A stretch of 64,000 nucleotides of DNA from Gardnerella vaginalis 1500E (GTDB lineage: Bacteria > Actinomycetota > Actinomycetes > Actinomycetales > Bifidobacteriaceae). Both the position numbers and the translations under genes were made by a program. Of the stretch, positions 30,087 to 39,783 are shown piece after piece. Location: NCBI RefSeq assembly GCF_000263595.1, contig NZ_ADES01000001.1, positions 1 to 64,000 on the forward strand, in the 5' to 3' direction. Below the pieces are notes generated by a model, which was given only the letters and a program-made list of their open reading frames with translations, searched no databases and was not told where the DNA came from. Each line of letters opens with the position of its first letter. The stretch's first letter is position 1.

Positions 30087-31220
30087 TTACGAAGCTATTT
30101 GATTAAAATTACGTTGATTAAAATTACGTTGATTAAAACTATTTTTACTAAAATTACTCGCGCAAATATTACTAATATCTTCTGGAAGCCTCCAACACTT
30201 AGCAAACTTTTTCCACTCAGGTAAAACAAGCATGCGCATACTACCGTCGCTAAAACATCGTTCTAAACGCAAAACTGCTTTACCTTGTAAAGCCGAAGCG
30301 GCAGGCAAATATTGCAGAACGCCAATTTCGCGAACCATGCGTCTGCCATCCGAAGCACGCTCCACATGAATTACCACATCAAAAGCTCCCGCAGCCAAAG
30401 CGCATAATGCTGCAGGCTCTAATTTAGCGAGCAAGCCAAGAGCCATAAGTCGAGCAGGAACTTTTTCTACCTCATCCGCATGAATCGTAGTCATGCCGCC
30501 TTTATGGCCGGAAGTAAAAACGCGTAGCAAATCAGCAATTTCTTCCCCTCTGCACTCGCCTAAAACAATTCTGTCTGGGCGCATTCTCAAAGTTGCTTTT
30601 ACTAATTGAGATAATCCAATTTCTCCAACCCCTTCCACATTGGCTTCGCGAACGCTTAGCGAAACATGATTTGCAGTCAGCTCACCTAATTCACGAGTTT
30701 CTTCCACGGAAATAATTCGATCATGTGAATCCGCCATTGCAAGAAGAGCTTTCATAAGCGTAGTTTTACCAGAACCAGTGCTGCCGGTAATCAATATGTT
30801 TGCCTTTAATTTCACAAGAAATCCAAGAACATACGCAATTTCTTTAGGAAACATTCCTTGACTACTTAACGCTAATAAGTCGTACTTTTTTAAAGTTGGA
30901 AATCGCACTGACAAAGCTGCACCTTGCGCTACTACTGGTGCTAAAACTGCGTGAATACGAATACCAGAGTTAGTTGAAGCGTCCGCAATAGGGCAAGCAT
31001 CATCAAGCCTTTTGCCAAGCTGAGCACACAACCACACTGCATACTCTCTCAATAATTTAGGGCTATGCATTGGCACTCTAGGCTTGCACTCTTTTAAACC
31101 CTGCCCACAATCTACCCACACGCGCCCATCTTCGCTCACAACCATATCTGTAACCCGTGAATCATTTGCAAATTCCTGCAAAATTCCAAAATCAATATCG
31201 TGAGAATTATTTACGACCAT
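30087..31220 (-). CDS. tadA: Pilus assembly ATPase TadA/CpaF
   Basis: Secretion ATPase that powers Flp pilus assembly. The 377 residues hold Walker A GSTGSGKT at 146-153, the Asp box (ISVEETREL), Walker B (RIVLGECRG) and the His box (GHKGGMTTIHADE). A GGGG site precedes the ATG, and the gene overlaps ssd by 14 bases. The last 20 residues are an odd Asn/Phe/Gln repeat tail encoded by a 15-bp tandem repeat, absent from typical TadA. Confidence 0.9.
   Translation of the reverse strand: MVVNNSHDIDFGILQEFANDSRVTDMVVSEDGRVWVDCGQGLKECKPRVPMHSPKLLREYAVWLCAQLGKRLDDACPIADASTNSGIRIHAVLAPVVAQGAALSVRFPTLKKYDLLALSSQGMFPKEIAYVLGFLVKLKANILITGSTGSGKTTLMKALLAMADSHDRIISVEETRELGELTANHVSLSVREANVEGVGEIGLSQLVKATLRMRPDRIVLGECRGEEIADLLRVFTSGHKGGMTTIHADEVEKVPARLMALGLLAKLEPAALCALAAGAFDVVIHVERASDGRRMVREIGVLQYLPAASALQGKAVLRLERCFSDGSMRMLVLPEWKKFAKCWRLPEDISNICASNFSKNSFNQRNFNQRNFNQIAS
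30098..30140. repeat. 15-bp tandem repeat at the 3' end of tadA
   Basis: The unit TTGATTAAAATTACG is present about two and a half times, with a diverged copy before it. It encodes the FNQRN repeats at the TadA C-terminus. The unit length is a multiple of three, so copy number changes would only lengthen or shorten the tail. Confidence 0.75.
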
Positions 31221-32355
31221 ACTTTCCCCTTGAATATGAAAAATGACTAAATTTAGAATGACGATGTTTGTTTGAACTTTCTTTTTTGCTAAAGATTGCC
31301 TCTGCTAAAAGCCAGTTTCCTAGTTTTTTCATAGCTGATTTCATACAAGAAGGGACTTCGCGAATACCATAGCCTCCTATAATGTCTGCATGAAGGTTTG
31401 AATCATACGGCAAAAATCCTAATATCTGTGTTGAAAGATATTCAGAAGCTTCGTCAACATTTAAAACATATGATTTTTGTTTTAAGCCTCTAGGGAACAT
31501 CCCTATTGCGGCAAATTCATCGCTACTAATATCAACATTGCAAGTTGACTTAAGCACATGCGAATATGCGCGAAAACGAGCTAAATCGAGAACAGATAAT
31601 TCAACAGAAGCAAGAGTTGCAGAAGCAGAAAGTTGGGGAATACTTTTGTAAATTTCAACTGAGGATTTTCCTGATCCAATATCTACAATAACCACATCGC
31701 AAGCTTCAGCTAAAGCGCGAATTACAGCCTCAACAACCCACGGCTCTGGGCGTTCGCTTCGCCATGGAGAAAATGCTAAAACATCAACATCATCCCAATG
31801 AATAAGCTCATTTTTTAGCACATATCCATCACAACGACCAAGAGGTGCTTCTACTTCTTGCAAACGCCTGCCTTCGTCGGATTCTAACCCCAACAAAACA
31901 TCCAAACCACCATGCGTTAAATCAGCATCTATAATCGCCACACTGTAGCCTTGCTTGCTTATATAACGAGCCAGAATAGACAATAACGTACTCAAACCAA
32001 TTCCGTCAGTCGCCGCAGTTCCAACCAATATATTCGAAGGTAGCGCCTCAAGAAATTCGCTTTCAAGCGGCGCTTCTTCTGAATATTCGCACAAAGACTG
32101 ATTTAGATTTTGCAATGAAATATTGCGATTTTTGGGCGCAATAGTAGTTATTACAGTGTGATCGTCTACAAGAGTAGATGAATTAACACAATCACTACGA
32201 ATTGCGCTTGGATTAGAATAGCTCGACGCTTGAGGTGGGTAAACGTAACGATTAACGTCTTTCGACGCACTAAATCTAGCTAAATTGCTAGTACCACTTG
32301 AATCAGTTTGCCTAGCGCTAGCCAACTTGTTATTTAAATCAATATTTGTACTCAT
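31207..32355 (-). CDS. Ssd/TadZ-like pilus-locus protein with degenerate P-loop
   Basis: MinD/ParA-fold protein that begins actinobacterial tad loci (Rv3660c, called Ssd) and probably places the pilus machine, like TadZ/CpaE. The N-terminal 120 residues are variable; the MinD-like domain begins around LVGTAATDGIGLSTLLSILARYI. The P-loop lysine of KGGxGKT is missing (TDGIGLST), as in many TadZ proteins, so ATP hydrolysis is doubtful. YSVAIIDADLTHGGLDVLLGLE and DVVIVDIGSG are Walker A' and B regions. The start is uncertain: ATG 32355, ATG 32373 or TTG 32391. Confidence 0.8.
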   Translation of the reverse strand: MSTNIDLNNKLASARQTDSSGTSNLARFSASKDVNRYVYPPQASSYSNPSAIRSDCVNSSTLVDDHTVITTIAPKNRNISLQNLNQSLCEYSEEAPLESEFLEALPSNILVGTAATDGIGLSTLLSILARYISKQGYSVAIIDADLTHGGLDVLLGLESDEGRRLQEVEAPLGRCDGYVLKNELIHWDDVDVLAFSPWRSERPEPWVVEAVIRALAEACDVVIVDIGSGKSSVEIYKSIPQLSASATLASVELSVLDLARFRAYSHVLKSTCNVDISSDEFAAIGMFPRGLKQKSYVLNVDEASEYLSTQILGFLPYDSNLHADIIGGYGIREVPSCMKSAMKKLGNWLLAEAIFSKKESSNKHRHSKFSHFSYSRGKYGRK

Positions 32356-32422
32356 GCGCCTATTGAAACGCATACGCAAGTTGGTTTGCAATAAAATTAA
32401 ACCAATGTGGTTAAAACATTAA

Positions 32423-33790
32423 TCATTCGGCAATTAGTGCATTATTAAGAACAAGATCTCCATGAGATTGCATATACCGTTCAAGAAGTTCGCTATAAAC
32501 CGGCTTAGTTTTTAGAATATCCGAAACAAGCAACGCAATAAATGCGGAAGCTGCCACTGGAAGTGTATGAATCATAGTTCCAGACATTTCAACTGTTAGC
32601 AAAATCGAAGTAAGTGGAGCTTTTACAGAAGCAGAAAGCGTTCCAGCCATCACACAAACCGCAAACACGGATACGAATTTTGCGTCAATACCAAATGCTG
32701 AAATGCTAGTAATACTGCGAGCTGCAACTCCGCCTGCGAGCGCACCAACAGCAAGTATTGGCATAAAAATGCCTCCAGGAGCACCGCAACCAAAACTTGT
32801 TGAAGTAAAAAGCATTTTTGCAACAAAGAGCAAACAAAGCATTGCAATACTTATTTTTCCATATTCCGAAAGGCGCACTAAGTTAGATCCACCTCCGAGA
32901 ACTTCTGGAAGGAATAAACCAACTGGTACTGCAATTAAGCAGGCTATTGCAACCGGCATCCACTTAGGCAAATAGCCATACAATGTTTGCAACCCAAGAA
33001 GAGAACGATTCATTAAAGAGCCCACAAATCCGGCAAAAATACCAAGTGGAATAAGCCAAACATGCAATCCCATTGGCAAATCTGGAATTTGACCGAAATC
33101 AAGCACTGGGCGCAAACCGAAGCAGGTTTGTGAAACAAAATCAGCAAAAAGAGAAGCGACAGCAGCGCCCATTAAAACTGTAGACGATATTCCATGCTGT
33201 ACTTCTTCTAAAGCAAACATAACTCCAGAAAGAGGAGCAGAAAATGCTGCAGAAAGACCGGCAGCAGCACCAGCAGTTACAATATAATGCTCCTCAATAT
33301 CGTCTCTCTTTCCTTTACGGAAGATTCGAGACAACATTTGAGCCCCGCATGCGCCGATTTGAATTGACGGGCCTTCACGCCCAAGCGACAATCCGAATAA
33401 AGAACCTAGAAAACCACCAACAAAACGCACCGGCAAAATAGTGTGCCAGCGCATATTTAATCCACGACGGACGTAGCCAACAACTTGTGGAATACCGCTT
33501 CCGGAAGCCATGCTTTCCTTAACACTCATCCAACCAATAATCAGGCCTGCAATTATGGCAAAAATTAAGCATGGCACAATCCACCATGCGTTATGCCAAA
33601 TTTGCAAGTACATCCAACGCGCAAAATCGGTACCATATTCAATGCCAAATCTGTAAAAAGCTACGAGCGAACCAGAAACTACGCCAACTAAAACGCCCGC
33701 TAATATTACTTTCCAGCGAAGCTGGCAAAAAGTTTCTAATATTTGCTTTGACTGCTTACTTAAAAAGCTCACTACATTCTTAAAGCTCAC
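32423..33790 (-). CDS. ClC-family chloride/proton antiporter or channel
   Basis: The 455-residue membrane protein has the three ion-pathway motifs of ClC proteins: GSGIPQ (97-102), GREGP (137-141, gating Glu139) and GCGAPGGIFMP. The GSGIP serine and the gating glutamate indicate the chloride type and not the fluoride-specific CLC-F subtype. No cytoplasmic CBS domains are present. The start is GTG; a 12-bp duplication at the start offers a second GTG 18 bp downstream. It stands beside two fluoride channel genes, which suggests a halide or acid-stress module. Confidence 0.9.
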   Translation of the reverse strand: MSFKNVVSFLSKQSKQILETFCQLRWKVILAGVLVGVVSGSLVAFYRFGIEYGTDFARWMYLQIWHNAWWIVPCLIFAIIAGLIIGWMSVKESMASGSGIPQVVGYVRRGLNMRWHTILPVRFVGGFLGSLFGLSLGREGPSIQIGACGAQMLSRIFRKGKRDDIEEHYIVTAGAAAGLSAAFSAPLSGVMFALEEVQHGISSTVLMGAAVASLFADFVSQTCFGLRPVLDFGQIPDLPMGLHVWLIPLGIFAGFVGSLMNRSLLGLQTLYGYLPKWMPVAIACLIAVPVGLFLPEVLGGGSNLVRLSEYGKISIAMLCLLFVAKMLFTSTSFGCGAPGGIFMPILAVGALAGGVAARSITSISAFGIDAKFVSVFAVCVMAGTLSASVKAPLTSILLTVEMSGTMIHTLPVAASAFIALLVSDILKTKPVYSELLERYMQSHGDLVLNNALIAE

Positions 33791-33829
33791 TACTGCTCGA
33801 TTCTGCGCACAAAACTTAACTTTTAAATA

Positions 33830-34240
33830 CTAAAATATTTGAAATAACAAAATTTGCAAAGCAACATAACCCACGGACGCAGACAAAAATGGCGCAATAA
33901 GCTCCGCACAAAGTAGAAAAATGCCATCTTTTATGCGCTTTTTTTGAATAAGATCCACACCTTCAAAAATTGCGGTAGAAAACGTGGAAAATCCACCCAA
34001 AAATCCCAAAATCATCAAATAAACAAAATTAGCGCCAAAAATTGATACTGCAACCATAAAAACATTAGCAACAACTCCTAAAGTAAACGAAGCTAAACAA
34101 TTAATAAACAGCGTTGCAACAGGAATTCTACTATTATGGCTTGCAGAAATTTTTTTAGTCATTGCGCATCTTAAAACAGCACCCAAACCGCCAAAGAAGC
34201 AAGGCAAAACAAATATAGTAAAAACGTACAATGGATTCAT
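33830..34240 (-). CDS. Fluoride channel subunit FluC/CrcB, second of a pair
   Basis: Small four-helix fluoride exporter, 136 residues. The family signature GGFSTFSTAIFEG is intact (about residues 70-82), and NxLASFTLGV provides the pore asparagine. ATG 34238-34240 overlaps the stop of the partner gene (TGATG), which decides the start. Two adjacent fluC genes usually form a heterodimer. Confidence 0.88.
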   Translation of the reverse strand: MNPLYVFTIFVLPCFFGGLGAVLRCAMTKKISASHNSRIPVATLFINCLASFTLGVVANVFMVAVSIFGANFVYLMILGFLGGFSTFSTAIFEGVDLIQKKRIKDGIFLLCAELIAPFLSASVGYVALQILLFQIF

Positions 34241-34743
34241 CACTTCACCGCCTTAGTATTATCTTCTTGAACAGTTTGCTCTTGCTTTTTATTAATGCGC
34301 TTTGCAATTCCCGTTCCAATCCAACTGCCAACAAACGCCATAAAAACGCCAAATATTAAGGAAAGAATCATACCAAAAATAGCAAAAGTCATGCGCGGAG
34401 AAATAAACGACATAGCACCTTCAAATGCGAAAGTAGACATAGTTGACAATCCGCCGCAAAAGCCCGTTCCTAAAGCATATTTGTAAAAAGTTTGCTTTTC
34501 TTTAGATAACGCTTTAACAGATATTGCAGTAACAAGAGCGAAAATAAAGCAAGCAATCATATTAGACAAGAAAGTGCCTAAAGTAAGCTGACCAAATATA
34601 GAAGATTGTAGATTTACCGGGTAAATTAAAGGCGCGTAAGAAGAAATTACTCCACGTACAAACGCTCCGCACGTGCCACCAATAAAAACTAAAAGATATA
34701 AGCGGCGGCTATTTTTACAATTTTTCTCGCTTATTTTACTCAT
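34240..34743 (-). CDS. Fluoride channel subunit FluC/CrcB, first of a pair
   Basis: Paralogous fluoride channel, 167 residues, with GGLSTMSTFAFEG, the GGTCGAFVRGV opening of the first helix and NMIACFIFALV. The Phe of STFSTF is partly replaced by Met (STMSTF). The charged C-terminus is longer than that of its partner. No fluoride riboswitch was seen in the 95 bp upstream, which hold the purA terminator. Confidence 0.88.
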   Translation of the reverse strand: MSKISEKNCKNSRRLYLLVFIGGTCGAFVRGVISSYAPLIYPVNLQSSIFGQLTLGTFLSNMIACFIFALVTAISVKALSKEKQTFYKYALGTGFCGGLSTMSTFAFEGAMSFISPRMTFAIFGMILSLIFGVFMAFVGSWIGTGIAKRINKKQEQTVQEDNTKAVK

Positions 34744-34776
34744 TCTCACTCTTTTACAAAACTATTTGCATAAACC

Positions 34777-34812
34777 AAAACGACACTCTCAATTGAGAAG
34801 TGCCGTTTTGTT
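34777..34812 (-). terminator. Terminator-like palindrome between purA and fluC
   Basis: AAAACGACACTCTCAATTGAGAAGTGCCGTTTT is a near-perfect palindrome. On either strand the stem ends in TTTT, so it can act as a terminator for purA (minus strand). Confidence 0.65.
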
Positions 34813-34838
34813 AAGTTAATCATCAGCCAATAGACAAT

Positions 34839-36175
<1,337 letters not shown>

Positions 36176-36259
36176 ATTTGCACAATCCTACCTGACAAGG
36201 TTATCGCTACGCCCCTACCGATTAATGAGAAGAAAAAATCTTTTAAGTATGAAAGCTAA

Positions 36260-37315
36260 CTATTTCAATGCTTTACCAGCAGAGCCAAGCTGCACACAAG
36301 CTTCTACCACGCGTTGAGCCATGGCTTTTTCAGCTTCACGACCCCAAGAACGAGGATCGTAAAGTTTCTTTTCGCCAACTTCACCATCTATTTTAAGAAC
36401 AGAATCGTAATTGCTAAACATGTGTCCTGCAATAGCGCGAGTAAAAGCATATTGCGTATCCGTATCAATATTCATTTTAACTACGCCGTAACGCACAGCT
36501 TCTGCAATTTCTTGAGCAGTAGAGCCAGATCCTCCGTGGAATACCAGCAGGAAAGGCTTTTTAGATGCACCAAATGTACGGGTATCGCAAGTATCTTTAT
36601 ATTCTTCGTATACAGTTTGTTGGATTTCTTGCAACAATTGAGGACGTAACTTTACAACGCCAGGCTTATATGCTCCGTGAACATTGCCAAAAGTAAACGC
36701 TGCCATATATCTGCCGCGCTCTCCCAAACCAAGCTTTTTTACAACGCGTAAAGCATCTTCAGGCGTAGAATATAGGCGCTCGTCAATATCGGCACGATGC
36801 CCATCTTCTTCTCCACCAACCGCACCAATCTCAATTTCAAGAATTGTACGAGCCTTTTGTGAAGCGTCAAGTAACTCTTCTGCAACATCTAAATTATGTT
36901 GCAAATTAACAGTTGAGCCATCCCACATATGCGATTGAAAAAGAGGTTCTGCACCCCTTTTTACTTGCTCTGCTTCTTTAGCTAACAGTGGGCGAATCCA
37001 GTCGTCAAGATAAGCTTCCGCACAGTGATCGGTATGAAGAGCAATAGTAATATTTGAGTACTGAGATGCAACTTCATGCGCAAAAGCAGCAAACGCAAGA
37101 GAGCCAACAACGCGATTATTTACGCACTGCCCAGAAAAATAAGCCGAACCGCCAACAGAAACCTGAATAATGCCATCAGACTCAGCTTGCGCAAAACCTT
37201 GAAGAGCCGCATTAAGCGTTTGAGTACTTGTAACATTAATAGCAGGATACGCGTAGCCACCTCGACTTGCAGCATCAAGCATATGCGCGTAACGTTCAAC
37301 GGTTGCAATAGTCAT
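36260..37315 (-). CDS. fba: Class II fructose-bisphosphate aldolase
   Basis: Zinc-dependent aldolase, 351 residues. The metal and substrate residues are visible in ALHTDHCAE (Asp/His), EIGAVGGEEDGHR, GNVHGAYKPG and FHGGSGS, and NIDTDTQYAFTRAI. The length fits the class IIA (long) type. In bifidobacteria, where the fructose-6-phosphate shunt replaces most of glycolysis, this enzyme acts mainly in triose and hexose interconversion. It lies between the chorismate mutase gene and purA. Confidence 0.96.
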   Translation of the reverse strand: MTIATVERYAHMLDAASRGGYAYPAINVTSTQTLNAALQGFAQAESDGIIQVSVGGSAYFSGQCVNNRVVGSLAFAAFAHEVASQYSNITIALHTDHCAEAYLDDWIRPLLAKEAEQVKRGAEPLFQSHMWDGSTVNLQHNLDVAEELLDASQKARTILEIEIGAVGGEEDGHRADIDERLYSTPEDALRVVKKLGLGERGRYMAAFTFGNVHGAYKPGVVKLRPQLLQEIQQTVYEEYKDTCDTRTFGASKKPFLLVFHGGSGSTAQEIAEAVRYGVVKMNIDTDTQYAFTRAIAGHMFSNYDSVLKIDGEVGEKKLYDPRSWGREAEKAMAQRVVEACVQLGSAGKALK

Positions 37316-37412
37316 ACTTGTATTATCCGCCTTTATAATTCACAAAGCTACACAAATACACAAAAGTGTTACAAAAGCTGTTCTAATAACTTACTATCTA
37401 AAACGCTTTAAG

Positions 37413-37754
37413 TTACGACTGCATCTTTTGATGACGCTTTTTAGCCTCTGTAACTACAAATTTGTGATACTGCAATGCGATTGACTCATCTAAACCAGCA
37501 TCAGCAGAAAGATTTAGCAGACGCTGAACCTGCTCCTGCTCACGTTTAGAATCCAAAGGAGCAAATTTAGCTTTAGCTTTAAGTTCGCCAATGCGATTAG
37601 TAGTCTTAAAACGTTCCGCTAGAAGCGCAATAATTGCACCGTCAATATTATCAATCGATTTGCGCAGCGTTAAAATCTTATCCGCAGCATCTTCACAACT
37701 TTTATTTAATGAAGTATTGCTCGGATTAATTGTCGTTTCAGAAAAATCACACAT
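37413..37754 (-). CDS. Chorismate mutase (AroQ type)
   Basis: Rearranges chorismate to prephenate for Phe and Tyr synthesis. The 113-residue all-helical protein has LRKSIDNIDGAIIALLAERFKTTNRIGELKA with the conserved Arg, Asp and Lys of the AroQ helix 1, and EQEQVQRLL and the C-terminal helix. It is the short monofunctional type found in actinobacteria. It follows the Lrp-type regulator by 20 bp, so co-transcription is likely. Confidence 0.88.
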   Translation of the reverse strand: MCDFSETTINPSNTSLNKSCEDAADKILTLRKSIDNIDGAIIALLAERFKTTNRIGELKAKAKFAPLDSKREQEQVQRLLNLSADAGLDESIALQYHKFVVTEAKKRHQKMQS

Positions 37755-37774
37755 AATATGATTTATACAAAACT

Positions 37775-38236
37775 TTAATCAAAATAAGTCTGCAAAACCA
37801 TTGTGGTTTCCGTACTTACTGGCACAATGCGATGAATAGTATTGATTAGCTCTTCCAACTTACTTGGCGTTGCAACACGAACTACCAGCATAAAACTTGG
37901 GCTTCCTGTGACGGAATAGCACGCTTCAATACCAGGAATATCGCGCAACTTTGTAGGAATTGTTGCTTCCTTACCAAAATCAAGCGGAGTAACTGACACG
38001 AATGCACTAACTGGCAAGCCACGACGCTCGTAATCAATAAGCGCACGATAACCAGTAATAACACCCTTGCGCTCAAGCTTTTGAACACGCGACTGCACGG
38101 CAGAAACAGATAATCCTGAAGCCTTTGCTAAACGCGTTAACGTGGCACGACCATCATGCTCGAGAATATCTACAATAACTCCATCGGTTGAATCCATTGG
38201 CAAAGCGCCTTCAACTTTACGGGAACTTCCTGTCAT
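37775..38236 (-). CDS. Lrp/AsnC-family transcriptional regulator
   Basis: The 153-residue protein has an N-terminal winged helix-turn-helix (VDILEHDGRATLTRLAKASGLSVSAVQSRVQKLERKGVITGY) and a C-terminal RAM domain for effector binding and oligomerisation. The start is ATG 38234-38236, after GGAG, and not the in-frame codon 72 bp upstream. It is divergent from an aminotransferase gene over a 221-bp A+T-rich gap, and the pair is probably self-regulated. Confidence 0.9.
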   Translation of the reverse strand: MTGSSRKVEGALPMDSTDGVIVDILEHDGRATLTRLAKASGLSVSAVQSRVQKLERKGVITGYRALIDYERRGLPVSAFVSVTPLDFGKEATIPTKLRDIPGIEACYSVTGSPSFMLVVRVATPSKLEELINTIHRIVPVSTETTMVLQTYFD

Positions 38237-38457
38237 ATTTTCTCCATTCTCTAATCGACGCTGAACGAGAATTATAGTCGGATTTATGCTAGCGCCGGCA
38301 GGCAGCAATACCTATGTTACCTTATTTTTTACAGAAAAAGAACAAAATAATATAAAAATTTTTTATACCTTGCTTTATTCAGTTTTTTTGTGGAAAAATA
38401 ATAAAAAATATAAACTAAATAATAATATTTATTGTCGAAAGAGTAGAGGGAGATAAT
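38237..38457. promoter_or_regulatory. Divergent A+T-rich regulatory region between lrp and the aminotransferase gene
   Basis: This intergenic region is extremely A+T-rich after 38320 (long A and T runs, repeated ATAATAAAA) and must hold both promoters. Lrp-family proteins prefer curved A+T-rich DNA. No single operator could be defined. Confidence 0.4.
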
Positions 38458-39663
38458 ATGGCTGTTGTAGCAGAACACGCAATCTCAATACCTAGATCTG
38501 GTATTCGTGACGTATTTGACCGCGTAGAACAAATCCCTGATGCTATTTCGCTCTGCCTAGGAGAGCCTGGCGAAACTGCTTCCAATCATATTGTTAAAGC
38601 AGCTTGCGAATCTATTGAAGCCGGAAAAACAAAATATACCGACGTTTTAGGAATTCCAGAATTCCGCAAAGCTGCAGTTGATTACACAAAGAGAGTAAAA
38701 GGCTTAGTTTATGACGCCGATACTGAAATTCAAGCAGTTGACGGCGCTACAATTGGTTTATATTTAGCTATTAAAGCAGTAATTGATCCGGGCGACGAAG
38801 TAATTATTCCTTCTCCATACTTCACTTCTTATGATGCAGAAGTGTTAATGTGCGACGCAACTCCTGTAACAGTTGCCCTTAAGCCTGAACATGGAATGCA
38901 TGTTAATGCTGAAGAAATACGCAAAGCAATTACTCCACGAACTAAAGCTATTATTATCAACTCACCTTGCAACCCAACTGGCGCAGTAACTACAGCCGAA
39001 GAACTTGCAGAAGTAGCAGAATTATGTAAAGAATTTGATTTGTGGGTAATTTCTGACGAAGTGTATCATCCATTTGTATTCGCAAGTGACCCTGAAACAG
39101 AACCTGCAGGAGATGCTGTAGCGCCATCTATTGCAGCAGTTGAAGGAATGAAAGATAGAACCATTATTGTAGAAAGTTTGTCTAAAACTTACGCAATGAC
39201 CGGCTGGAGAATCGGCTATATTCTTGCACCAGCTAACGTTATTGAGCAAAGCAGTAAAATTGCGGAAATGATACACTCTTCCGTCAATTCGACTGCACAA
39301 TACGGCGGAGTTGCTGCTCTTACCGGACCTCAAGATCATGTTCGTCAAATGCGCGAAGAATACCGTGAAAAACGAAATCTGGTACTTAACGCATTACAAG
39401 ATTGCGACGCACTAAAACTTATTGAGCCACAAGGAGCTTTCTACGTTTTCGTCGACGTTCGCCCAACTGGATTAACTTCCAAAGAATTCAGCAGAAGACT
39501 TTTGGAAGAAGAAAAAGTTGCTGTTGTTCCGGGAGAAGCTTTCGGAAAAGAAGGAAGCGGATTTGTGCGACTTTCTTACGCTGGAAAATCAGAAGAACTT
39601 AAGGAAGCTGTGGCTCGCATGCGAAAGTTTGCGCTTGAGCAGCAGGCTGCTAATAATGCGTAA
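38458..39663 (+). CDS. Class I PLP-dependent aminotransferase
   Basis: The 401-residue enzyme is of aminotransferase fold type I, close to aspartate/aromatic aminotransferases. The PLP lysine is in SLSKTYAMTGWRIGY, and NSPCNPTGAV, ISDEVYH and the C-terminal substrate arginine (FVRLSYA) are visible. Neighbouring chorismate mutase suggests an aromatic amino-acid role, but the specificity cannot be read from the sequence. AGAGGGAGATAAT precedes the ATG. A shared terminator follows. Confidence 0.9.
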   Translation: MAVVAEHAISIPRSGIRDVFDRVEQIPDAISLCLGEPGETASNHIVKAACESIEAGKTKYTDVLGIPEFRKAAVDYTKRVKGLVYDADTEIQAVDGATIGLYLAIKAVIDPGDEVIIPSPYFTSYDAEVLMCDATPVTVALKPEHGMHVNAEEIRKAITPRTKAIIINSPCNPTGAVTTAEELAEVAELCKEFDLWVISDEVYHPFVFASDPETEPAGDAVAPSIAAVEGMKDRTIIVESLSKTYAMTGWRIGYILAPANVIEQSSKIAEMIHSSVNSTAQYGGVAALTGPQDHVRQMREEYREKRNLVLNALQDCDALKLIEPQGAFYVFVDVRPTGLTSKEFSRRLLEEEKVAVVPGEAFGKEGSGFVRLSYAGKSEELKEAVARMRKFALEQQAANNA

Positions 39664-39688
39664 AAACAATTAAAAGCAACAATTAAAA

Positions 39689-39725
39689 GCGCACAATCCT
39701 AGGATAGATTCTTAAGATTGTGCGC
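39689..39725. terminator. Bidirectional terminator between the aminotransferase gene and rho
   Basis: GCGCACAATC (39689-39698) and GATTGTGCGC (39716-39725) form a perfect 10-bp stem. The minus strand continues with TTTTAATTG, ending rho transcription; the plus strand continues with AAAATCATTT. Confidence 0.8.
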
Positions 39726-39783
39726 AAAATCATTTATTCTGTTATTTTTCAGCTTACAAACTTAAAAATAACACTCAAATCAC

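Noticed and set aside
32423..33790. Fluoride-specific CLC-F transporter, suggested by the neighbouring fluC genes
   Set aside because: The filter motif is GSGIP and the gating motif GREGP, which are those of chloride-type ClC proteins.
34744..34838. Fluoride riboswitch in front of the fluC pair
   Set aside because: Only 95 bp separate purA and fluC, they hold a terminator palindrome, and the conserved fluoride-aptamer sequence is not seen.
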